Shown here: positions 8,065 through 15,574 of the stretch, piece after piece
Layout of the letters: each line of letters opens with the position of its first letter
Numbering within the stretch: the stretch's first letter is position 1
Origin: a virus
Virus record (IMG/VR): IMGVR_UViG_3300044732_000293
Span: 1 to 64,000 of that record
Reading direction: 5' to 3' (one strand)
Length of the DNA: 64,000 nucleotides
Made by a program: the position numbers and the translations under genes
The notes under the pieces: generated by a model
What the model was told of the DNA's origin: nothing
Databases searched by the model: none
Seen by the model: only the letters and a program-made list of their open reading frames with translations

Positions 8065-11000
8065 TGGGTAATACTAGAAATACAGGCTATTTACAGAACA
8101 TCGTATTATATGATGCAAATGATAATATAACATTACCTGCAAGACTTGCTGTTACTGGAACTGTTTCTGTTAATAACACTACTCCTTATGATACTACCCA
8201 GTTTTCATTAGATGTTAATGGTGGATTGATAGTAAAAAATATTAACAAGACTGCTCAGTTTGTTTTAATAAATTCTAATCCAGCTTCTGGTGGTAATAAC
8301 GCATTTGTTGTTCATACCGTTGGTGGAACATCAGCTTCTTCTTATGCAGATATTCAAGGATATTATGGTACATCTATAGCAGGCAGTACTGTTCTTAGAT
8401 TAAACCCACAAGGCGGTAATGTACTTGTAGGGAGTCTTGCCGGAACAGGAAGCAGAATGGTGGTAGCTAGTTCTACAGGAGTTTTATCAACACAAGCTAT
8501 AGTTACATTAGGTGACCTTAGTGGTGTTTCTACTGCTAGAACAATTACAATTAATGGCACTACTCAAGATCTAAGTGCAAATAGAACTTGGACTCTTTAT
8601 ACAGATGATATTTCTGAAGACGGTTCACCTGTAAATCTTTGGTTTACAAATGCTAGAGCTAGAGCTGCAATTAGTGTAACTGGTTCAGGATCATATGATT
8701 CTGCAACAGGTGTAATTACAGTTACAGGAGGTGTAACAGCTGTTAATACAAAAACAGGAGATGTAACATTAACTACTTCTGATATTACTGAAGGAACAAG
8801 ATTATACTATACCGACACAAGAGTTGGAACATATCTTACTAGTAATAGTTATGCAACTCAATCTTATGTAACTACACAGATAGCTAATTTGGTTGATTCA
8901 GCACCAGGAACTCTTGACACACTTAATGAACTTGCTGCAGCTTTAGGAGATGATCCTAACTTTGCTACAAGTGTTGCTACATCTATTGGGACGAAACAAG
9001 CTCAGCTTAATGGCACTGGTTTTGTAAAAATAAGCGGAACCACTATAAGTTATGATAACTCTACCTACTTAACCTCGTTTACTGAGACAGATCCTATATA
9101 TGTAGCTAGTTCATGGTATAGTACAACTAATAACGCCTCTAACTGGAATACTGCATACGGCTGGGGTAATCATGCTAGTGCAGGATATTTAACTACTAGT
9201 TCTGCAGCTAGTACTTATGCTTCTCTTACAGGAGCTTATGCTAATCCAGCTTTTGTAGCATCATTGGCTTATTCTAAATTAACTGGTGTACCAAGTACAT
9301 TTACTCCTTCTTCTCATACTCATGCAATATCTGAAGTCACAGGATTACAAACAGCGTTAGATGGTAAGCAAGCTTCTCTTGGTTTTACTCCTTACAATGC
9401 TACCAATCCTAGTGGTTATATAACCTCTTCATCATTAAGTTCTTATGTACCATACAATGGTGCAACATCCTTACTTAATTTAGGTGTATATGCTATATTT
9501 AGTGGAAATCATTATATAGATACACCTGCTGGTATTGTAATGTTTAAACATGGAGTTGGAACAACTTTAGCAAATTCAGGTTATTCAGGAATTGGTCCAT
9601 CAGGAACAGATGGTATGCAGTTGTCATTCAATGGTACAGCTAACACTATTATATTTAGAAACAATTTACTTTCTACAGGTAGAATTTATTCTTTACCTAA
9701 TGCTTCAGGAACATTAGCATTAACAAGCGATATTCCAACTAACTTAAATCAGTTGACAAATGGACCAGGATATATTACTTCTTATACTGAAACTGATACT
9801 TTAGCTTCTGTTACGGGAAGAGGAGCTTCTACATCAAGTAATGTTACTTTTTCAGGAATAACAAGATTAGGTAGCTCTGGTTATAATACATACATTAATG
9901 GTGGGTTAATGCTTAGAGATTATGGTAATAGCTCATTAACAAATGGTAGGTTTTATTATCAAGATGATGCATGGCATTTTAGAGGTGGTGGTGAAGGAGA
10001 AGCTGATGTAACGTCAGATACTGAAATGTATATTAGAAATGGAAATATTGAAAGATTAGTTATACATGCAGGAAATATTGGTTCTCAATCTGTAAACTAT
10101 GCAAACTCAGCTGGTTCTGCGGGTTCTGCTGGTACTGCAGATAATATAGATGGTTGGAGTTTTGTTAATACAGGAAGCAATAGTGGCACAAATGCTAATA
10201 CTATTGCAAGTAATGGTATTAGTTATGCAACATCAAATGTTAATTTATTTGGACAAACAGATGGAGCTCTTTATTCTCAGGCTTATAATTCAGATTGGCA
10301 ACATCAAATATATGGTGATTATAGAACTGGACAATTGGCGGTTCGTGGTAAGCAATCTGGATCTTGGACTGGATGGAGAACTATAATTGATTCTTCTACT
10401 ATTGGATCTCAGTCTGTATCTTATGCAACTACTGCAGGTTCTGCTGGTTCAGCATTTGGTATGGGTTATGATGGTAATGCTATATCTGGAATGGGGCCTA
10501 TATCAACATGGGATTCTAGACCTGGTGTTGGTATGGCTGGTTTTGGTATTAGCTGGCATACTGGTGTATCTATTTCAGGATATCCAGGATATGGTGGTGT
10601 AAGACTTTATTCAGCAGGGTATCCTACACATGCTTCTTCAGTATTAAGACTTGAGGCTTCTACAGCCGTTTATACATTTGGTGGGTTATACTCAGATGGT
10701 AATGCTGTTATACATGCTGGTAATATTAGTTCTCAACCAGTAGTTACAATTCAAGATGCTCCACCATCTGGTTCTGCAGGTAGATTATGGTGGGAAAGTG
10801 ATACTGGTAAATTAAAAGTTTACTATGGTAGTGCTTGGGTTGATGCTACTCCTATTCCAGATTCATCTCTTTTCTTTGCTAAAGCAGGAGGATCTATTAC
10901 TGGAGATGTATCAATTGGACAAACTCTTAACGTAGTAGGAAACACACTTGTTCAAGGTAACATTAATGCGTTTGGTGATATAACAGCTTATAGTAGTTCA

Positions 11001-11294
11001 GATGCTAGATTAAAAGATAACATTACTGTTATTGAATCACCACTTGAAAAATTATCTAAAATAAACGGTGTATCATTTAACTGGAATGATAAACAATCTG
11101 TATATGAAGTAGGTGCAAAAGACTATGGGGTTATTGCACAAGAAGTTGAAGAAGTATTACCTGAACTTGTAACTACAAGAGATAATGGATATAAAGCTGT
11201 ACGTTATGAAAAAATAGTATCTTTGTTAATAGAAGCAATTAAAGAGCAACAAACTCAGATTAATAACTTAACTGATAAACTTAACAAGTTATAA
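8064..11294 (+). CDS. Second long tail fibre with C-terminal S74 chaperone
   Basis: The 1076-residue product is a paralogue in design of the fibre before it. It shares the shaft repeats (TRLYYTDTRVGTYL; APGTLDTLNELAAALGDDPN; WNTAYGWGNHASAGYL) and later has SGYITSYTETDTLASVTGRGA, also found in its neighbour. Near residues 900-930 is a short AWVDA segment of the fibre attachment type (GRLWWESDTGKLKVYYGSAW). The C-terminus is an S74 chaperone starting at Ser979 (SDARLKDN) with GVIAQEVEEVLPELV. Self-cleavage before Ser979 would leave about 978 residues. The different middle regions of the two fibres suggest different receptors or different positions on the tail, which is inference. Confidence 0.92.
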   Translation: MGNTRNTGYLQNIVLYDANDNITLPARLAVTGTVSVNNTTPYDTTQFSLDVNGGLIVKNINKTAQFVLINSNPASGGNNAFVVHTVGGTSASSYADIQGYYGTSIAGSTVLRLNPQGGNVLVGSLAGTGSRMVVASSTGVLSTQAIVTLGDLSGVSTARTITINGTTQDLSANRTWTLYTDDISEDGSPVNLWFTNARARAAISVTGSGSYDSATGVITVTGGVTAVNTKTGDVTLTTSDITEGTRLYYTDTRVGTYLTSNSYATQSYVTTQIANLVDSAPGTLDTLNELAAALGDDPNFATSVATSIGTKQAQLNGTGFVKISGTTISYDNSTYLTSFTETDPIYVASSWYSTTNNASNWNTAYGWGNHASAGYLTTSSAASTYASLTGAYANPAFVASLAYSKLTGVPSTFTPSSHTHAISEVTGLQTALDGKQASLGFTPYNATNPSGYITSSSLSSYVPYNGATSLLNLGVYAIFSGNHYIDTPAGIVMFKHGVGTTLANSGYSGIGPSGTDGMQLSFNGTANTIIFRNNLLSTGRIYSLPNASGTLALTSDIPTNLNQLTNGPGYITSYTETDTLASVTGRGASTSSNVTFSGITRLGSSGYNTYINGGLMLRDYGNSSLTNGRFYYQDDAWHFRGGGEGEADVTSDTEMYIRNGNIERLVIHAGNIGSQSVNYANSAGSAGSAGTADNIDGWSFVNTGSNSGTNANTIASNGISYATSNVNLFGQTDGALYSQAYNSDWQHQIYGDYRTGQLAVRGKQSGSWTGWRTIIDSSTIGSQSVSYATTAGSAGSAFGMGYDGNAISGMGPISTWDSRPGVGMAGFGISWHTGVSISGYPGYGGVRLYSAGYPTHASSVLRLEASTAVYTFGGLYSDGNAVIHAGNISSQPVVTIQDAPPSGSAGRLWWESDTGKLKVYYGSAWVDATPIPDSSLFFAKAGGSITGDVSIGQTLNVVGNTLVQGNINAFGDITAYSSSDARLKDNITVIESPLEKLSKINGVSFNWNDKQSVYEVGAKDYGVIAQEVEEVLPELVTTRDNGYKAVRYEKIVSLLIEAIKEQQTQINNLTDKLNKL
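10998..11291 (+). other. S74 intramolecular chaperone domain (second copy)
   Basis: Codons for residues 979-1076. It has the SDARLKDN start, a GVIAQEVEEVLP core and a closing helix (LLIEAIKEQQTQINNL). Confidence 0.88.
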
Positions 11295-11295
11295 G

Positions 11296-12330
11296 ATGGC
11301 AATAAGTTTTCCTTCTTCTCCATCAACAGGTGATCAGTTTCCAGCATCAAACGGAAGAGTTTATCTTTGGGATGGTACTTGGACTACTAAAGCAGATACT
11401 ACAACACCTAATCCTTTTGCAGCTAAGCCGTTTAAGTTTAGATCTATTTACACAAGAGGATATATGGCAGGAGGTTATAAAAATGCATCTCCATGGAAAA
11501 ATCTTAATAGAACTGTACATTCTACAGATATTACAACAAACCTTGGAGATCAGATAGATTATGGTGGTGCATATGTAGATGCGGGTCATAGTGATTATAA
11601 CATGTTTATATATGGTCTTGATGATGCTTTTTCTGGAGCTAGTACACATACATCTTCTATTAGTATGCTTACAGAAGTTAAAAGAACACATGACTCTAGT
11701 TGGAATACTAAAACTACAAGAGATGATGTTGGATGTATAATGAACTCAACATTGACAATGGCTTACATTACAGCCGGGGGATCAACAGCTACAGATAAAC
11801 ATAATTATGTTACAGAAGTAATGTATAATGCTGGATCTGCTCCAGCTGGTCCTACAGCTGGAGATACGTATGGTAACGTAGCAGCGTGGCAAGGAGAGTT
11901 TAAAGGTTGGATTTGGAAAACGGGTCAAGGTGGAAACTTTACGTTTGCTACTGAAACCTGGAGTTCTGGTGGTACGACTGTAGCTACAGATGGATGGGGT
12001 AAAGGATTATCTACTAAGCATGGACATGCTTATGTAAAAAATGGGGGTAACATTGTAACAGGTGCTTATAAGTTAAATGATACTTCTGGTGCTCAAATAA
12101 GAACTGACTTAAACTTTGATAACTCTGGAGAGGAAAATTATCAAACTGGACAAAACTGGGGATACTGTGTTGGTCATTATAACGGTGCTCAAAATAATAA
12201 TACCTATAAGGTACATTCAATAACAGATGTTTATACAGTACTAGGATCTGATTCTCAACCAAAAGGACATGACGGTGCGTCATCCGGAGGGTGTGCGTCA
12301 GCTAGTGCGTTAATTTTAGGAGGACTATAA
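11296..12330 (+). CDS. Propeller-like fibre/adhesin protein, copy A
   Basis: The product has 344 residues. It begins with a fibre-type segment (FPSSPSTGDQFPASNG, then VYLWDGTWTT), which is common at the start of phage tail proteins. The rest is Gly/Thr/Tyr-rich with repeated blades of the type GYMAGGYKNASPWKN, ITAGGSTATDKHNY and GKGLSTKHGHAY, suggesting a kelch-like beta-propeller. The C-terminus has a conserved GSDSQPKGHDGASSGG signature. The next gene is a full-length paralogue with the same beginning and end. The gene starts one base after the stop of the long fibre. A role as receptor-binding or decoration protein is inferred. The His- and Gly-rich C-terminal motif may bind metal. Confidence 0.75.
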   Translation: MAISFPSSPSTGDQFPASNGRVYLWDGTWTTKADTTTPNPFAAKPFKFRSIYTRGYMAGGYKNASPWKNLNRTVHSTDITTNLGDQIDYGGAYVDAGHSDYNMFIYGLDDAFSGASTHTSSISMLTEVKRTHDSSWNTKTTRDDVGCIMNSTLTMAYITAGGSTATDKHNYVTEVMYNAGSAPAGPTAGDTYGNVAAWQGEFKGWIWKTGQGGNFTFATETWSSGGTTVATDGWGKGLSTKHGHAYVKNGGNIVTGAYKLNDTSGAQIRTDLNFDNSGEENYQTGQNWGYCVGHYNGAQNNNTYKVHSITDVYTVLGSDSQPKGHDGASSGGCASASALILGGL

Positions 12331-12331
12331 T

Positions 12332-13369
12332 ATGGCATTTTCATTTCCATCATCACCAAGTACAGGAACGTTATTTACAGCTCCTAGTGGTGTTATGTAT
12401 GTTTGGGACGGAAGTTGGACAACAATGGGAGACACTCAAGCGTCTAACCCATTCAGTAATAGTTTTTTATATAGATCTATTTATACAAAAGGATACATGA
12501 ATGGTGGATATAAAAATAGTTCTCCTTGGAGGAATGTTAATAAAACTATTCATTCTACAGATATGACAACTAACTTAGGAGATAAGTTAGTTTATAATAG
12601 TAGTTACGTTGGTGGAGGATTTAGTGATTATAATAGTTATATTTATCCTAGTACAGGAGCTGTTGGTGGTGCTGGTACAATTGTAGAATCTATGAACATG
12701 GCTAATGAAACAATGTTTGCATTAGACTCAGCTAGATATTTAAAAACTACACGTAGTGACTGTGAAGCTTTAATGACACCTGCTTTAACAGCTGCATATA
12801 TAGTTGGTGGTGGTACTACTGCAGTTGACAGACATAACTTTACTACAGATATTATGTTTTCTGCAGGAACAGCTCCAGCATCTCCATTAAGTGGAGGTAC
12901 AGGTGGAGGTCTTGGTTCTTTATTTGGTAGATTTAAAGCTTGGATTTCTCAAGGTGCAGGATCATCATTTACTTGGGCTACAGAAACATGGGCTACAGGA
13001 GGAATGAGCTGGGCAACAGATGGTCAACCTAAAGGTTTATCTAGTAAACATGGTCATGGTTATGGTGGAGTAGGTAGTTATCCCGGTTCTTCTTATGTTT
13101 ATAAGTTTAGTGAAGCAACAGGTTCAAATCTTGCTACAGTTAATAGAGCTAAAAATAATGGTGAAGAAAACTGGCAGATAGGTCAAAACTGGGGATATAT
13201 GCTTGGGGCATATGATTCATCACCTCTTGGTCAGAATAATGATGCTGAAAGAATTAATTATTTAACTGATACATACACACAATTAGGTAGTGACACTCAA
13301 CCAAAAGGTCATGATGGGGCATCCTCAGGATCTTGTGCTACAGGTTCAGCAGCATTTGTTGGTTACTAA
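12332..13369 (+). CDS. Propeller-like fibre/adhesin protein, copy B
   Basis: The 345-residue product aligns over its whole length with the preceding protein. Both have the FPSSPSTG start, the WDG-x-WTT segment, GYM-x-GGYKN-x-SPW, STDMTTNLGDKL and the closing GSDTQPKGHDGASSGS motif. The middle has diverged, especially the Gly-rich stretch at residues 185-205. This is a tandem gene duplication, with one base between the two genes. Paralogous pairs of this kind often differ in ligand specificity, so the two may give two binding types or a heteromeric tip, which is inference. It is the last gene before the accessory island, and a Bacteroidota-type promoter candidate overlaps its 3' end. Confidence 0.75.
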   Translation: MAFSFPSSPSTGTLFTAPSGVMYVWDGSWTTMGDTQASNPFSNSFLYRSIYTKGYMNGGYKNSSPWRNVNKTIHSTDMTTNLGDKLVYNSSYVGGGFSDYNSYIYPSTGAVGGAGTIVESMNMANETMFALDSARYLKTTRSDCEALMTPALTAAYIVGGGTTAVDRHNFTTDIMFSAGTAPASPLSGGTGGGLGSLFGRFKAWISQGAGSSFTWATETWATGGMSWATDGQPKGLSSKHGHGYGGVGSYPGSSYVYKFSEATGSNLATVNRAKNNGEENWQIGQNWGYMLGAYDSSPLGQNNDAERINYLTDTYTQLGSDTQPKGHDGASSGSCATGSAAFVGY

Positions 13370-13389
13370 TTAATATATTTGTACATTTG
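13359..13389 (+). promoter_or_regulatory. Bacteroidota-type promoter candidate for the accessory island
   Basis: TTG (13359-13361), a 20-nt spacer and TACATTTG (13382-13389) fit the TTG-N19-21-TAnnTTTG pattern of Bacteroidota housekeeping promoters. An overlapping TATATTTG lies at 13374-13381. The first island gene starts 26 nt downstream. Unlike the fibre genes, which are spaced by a few bases, there is a 46-nt gap here, which supports a separate transcription start. Confidence 0.5.
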
Positions 13390-13415
13390 TAAAAATGTAT
13401 TTAAACTAATATAGA

Positions 13416-13958
13416 ATGAAATATTTTATTGTAAGATTTTATAAAGAAGTTCCTCAAATTACAGGAATGACTTCTATTGGTTGGCTTGACTCATATGGTA
13501 TTTTTTCTGCTACTGCTGAAGCAGAAGCTGAATTACTTACTTTAAATCTTAGTATGGAAGAACTTACTGAAGATGAAGCTTTAATTGGATCTAAATTTTA
13601 TAGTATTTCAAGAGAGTTTCGTAAAGCTTATTCTGCAGTAGAAGGACTAGAGCCAGATGAAGAAGGTGGTTCTAAAACTAAGGTTTATCATACAGACCAT
13701 ACTAAAGCCGTTACTCTTAGCTTAATGAAGAAGATTGCTAAGCGTAGAGTTGTAGATGAGTTTAATCGTAGAGAAAATCAAACTGGTAAAGAAAGTATTC
13801 TTACTTCTATTGATGCTGCTGCTACTATTTGGGACTTAAATATTCTTAGAGAAGATTTATTAGGTGTAGAAATGCCTTTATATCAAGCTCAAGAAATGGG
13901 ATTGCTTAATGAAAATGGTATACGTATTGTACCTGTTGATTATAGTAAAGGATTTTAA
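13416..13958 (+). CDS. Unknown protein, first gene of the accessory island
   Basis: I do not recognise this 180-residue product. It begins with a beta strand (MKYFIVRFYKEVP), continues with an acidic helical segment (residues 40-60) and has a basic helical part around residues 105-125 (MKKIAKRRVVDEFNRREN). It ends with mixed helix and strand. It has no Cys, signal peptide or membrane segment, so it is probably cytoplasmic or a virion component. It lies 26 nt downstream of a Bacteroidota-type promoter candidate and 21 nt before a gene for an exported outer-membrane protein. The composition is unlike the low-complexity fibres on its left. Confidence 0.65.
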   Translation: MKYFIVRFYKEVPQITGMTSIGWLDSYGIFSATAEAEAELLTLNLSMEELTEDEALIGSKFYSISREFRKAYSAVEGLEPDEEGGSKTKVYHTDHTKAVTLSLMKKIAKRRVVDEFNRRENQTGKESILTSIDAAATIWDLNILREDLLGVEMPLYQAQEMGLLNENGIRIVPVDYSKGF

Positions 13959-13979
13959 TTAATAACAAAAAACCAATTT

Positions 13980-14849
13980 ATGAGAAAAGTGAAGATGCTA
14001 CTAGCAGCTTTATTTGTTACTGTATTGTCATTTGGTCAATATAGTAACAGTGCAATTAGACAAGGAACTGAAGAAGCTCTTAAGTCTCAGGATACAACTA
14101 AAAATGAGTTACAAGCTATAGTTGTAATTGCAAAGAAGGTACCGTTGATGACTAAGGTGGGTCCTTACAATCAACCTCTTTGGACAACAATTAGAATGTT
14201 TCCATCTACTAGAGTTTATGTAATGAACCCTCCAGGTACTGCAATGTATGAGAAGTGGTTTGATGTTAGACAGAGAAGAAATGGTGCAGCTCAAATTAGA
14301 ATGAGAGATGAATTTACATTTGGTTTAGGTAAAAGACTTCAATTAGATCTTTATTCTCATACAGTGTATGATGGTTTAAATGGAGATAAGACTTTTAAAT
14401 GGAGAGGATTTTCTTGGGAGTTTAGATATGCTTTAGCTGACTGGGGTAAGATTTGGGGTAACCCAACTCTTTACTATGAGATGAAAATGTTAGATGGTCG
14501 TTGGGGCATTGAACCTAAATTATTACTAGGTGATAAGATTGGTAAAAAAGGAGTATGGGGATTTAATGCTATTTATGAAGGTAATTTAGCTAGCACTAAA
14601 GAAGAGCAGGAAAGAGAATATGCTTATACAGCATCTTATGCTAATATAATTAATAATGATTTGTCTCTTGGTGTATCACATATGTTTAGATATAATGACT
14701 ATGAGGGTGGTTCAGAAGAGTGGTATGTTGGTCCGTTAGTTCAATATCGTTTTAGTAACAAAGGTTATTTAAACATTGAGCATATGCCAGGTCTTAACCA
14801 AGATGCAAAACAATCAAGAACTTTAATTATTTTTGGCTGGAGATTTTAA
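13980..14849 (+). CDS. Exported outer-membrane beta-barrel protein, phage-encoded
   Basis: The product has 289 residues. Residues 1-20 are a clear signal peptide (MRKVKMLLAALFVTVLSFGQ) of flavobacterial style. Residues 43-53 (ELQAIVVIAKK) resemble the short conserved segment at the N-terminus of TonB-dependent receptors. The rest alternates aromatic and polar residues typical of transmembrane strands (for example LQLDLYSHTVYD and WGFNAIYEGNLA) and ends in FGWRF. A terminal aromatic residue is the usual signal for the BAM insertion machinery. It is far shorter than a TonB receptor (600-1000 residues), so a barrel of about 8-12 strands is likelier. Possible roles, all inferred, are masking of the receptor against superinfection or nutrient entry. 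A virion role seems unlikely because of the signal peptide. Confidence 0.75.
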   Translation: MRKVKMLLAALFVTVLSFGQYSNSAIRQGTEEALKSQDTTKNELQAIVVIAKKVPLMTKVGPYNQPLWTTIRMFPSTRVYVMNPPGTAMYEKWFDVRQRRNGAAQIRMRDEFTFGLGKRLQLDLYSHTVYDGLNGDKTFKWRGFSWEFRYALADWGKIWGNPTLYYEMKMLDGRWGIEPKLLLGDKIGKKGVWGFNAIYEGNLASTKEEQEREYAYTASYANIINNDLSLGVSHMFRYNDYEGGSEEWYVGPLVQYRFSNKGYLNIEHMPGLNQDAKQSRTLIIFGWRF

Positions 14850-14860
14850 ATAAAACAACA

Positions 14861-15574
14861 ATGGAAAAACAAGACGTTATAAAACTAGCAGAAAGTCATG
14901 GTGGATGGAGTATGAGTGATTTTCAAAGTAGATACTTTGTAGTTAATTCACAAGTAACTGATTATCGTAGAGTTAGACAAGCTTTACTAGAAATTGAAAC
15001 ACGTATTGCTGCTAAGAAACAAATTATCCGTGATACTAAAAGATCACAGGTTAAACTAAAGATTAAAGAAAAAGAGCTTGTAGCTCAATTAGATGATCTT
15101 GAAAAAGAACTTATTCTTTTAGACATAGATCAACTTCAGTATGATATTTCTGTATATGAAAAGAAGTTAAGAATTGTAGAAGAAGAGCTTGACGAGTTTG
15201 CAAAACTTGTTGTTGAGATTGTTCCTACTATAGAAGAGTTAGAGACATATAAAGAACATAATGATGAGCTTGAAAGAGAGTATTGGATTTCCCGTATGGC
15301 AAAACAAGCTAGTGTAGATATGATAACCACTGGAAGAATTGGTGCTGGTAATTTAGACTCAATTGCTATGATGGCATCACAAGATCAAGTTTTAACTATT
15401 GGTTCTGCTTTGTTAAACTCAAAGAAGCTTACTGCAGGTATTAATAAGATTGAACAAGCTCTTGATACTAATACCAGTCTTCTTGAAAGTAGTTTTTCTG
15501 GATTGTTTGAGAAGAGTGATTTTGTTAAACTGTTATCTGAAAAAAAGGAAAAAACGGATGGCCAAGATATTTAG
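14861..15574 (+). CDS. Coiled-coil protein of the accessory island
   Basis: The product has 237 residues. Residues 1-35 are a small N-terminal part (KLAESHGGWSMSDFQSRYFV). Residues 38-135 form a long, highly charged coiled coil rich in Glu, Lys and Leu, and the C-terminal third is shorter amphipathic helix. I know no family for it. It has no signal peptide or membrane segment. The gene overlaps the start of the iron-sulfur/methyltransferase gene by 17 nt, so the two are probably translated in a coupled way and may work together. A scaffold or tail-measure-like role cannot be excluded, but the length is short for the latter. It ends in TAG, one of only two such stops in the window. Confidence 0.65.
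   Translation: MEKQDVIKLAESHGGWSMSDFQSRYFVVNSQVTDYRRVRQALLEIETRIAAKKQIIRDTKRSQVKLKIKEKELVAQLDDLEKELILLDIDQLQYDISVYEKKLRIVEEELDEFAKLVVEIVPTIEELETYKEHNDELEREYWISRMAKQASVDMITTGRIGAGNLDSIAMMASQDQVLTIGSALLNSKKLTAGINKIEQALDTNTSLLESSFSGLFEKSDFVKLLSEKKEKTDGQDI

Noticed and set aside
10150-10602. Two + strand open frames inside the second long fibre gene
   Set aside because: They are shifted-frame shadows of a low-complexity Gly/Ser fibre. Their Leu/Val/Met-rich translation has no sense of its own.
13980-14849. Complete TonB-dependent receptor
   Set aside because: The signal peptide and the short receptor-like segment are present, but the product has 289 residues and lacks room for the plug and a 22-strand barrel.
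15450-15557. Longer start for the iron-sulfur/methyltransferase gene
   Set aside because: The extra 36 residues lie wholly inside the coiled-coil gene in another frame and look like out-of-frame translation. The ATG at 15558 has an AAGGA 8 nt upstream and starts a normal-looking protein.
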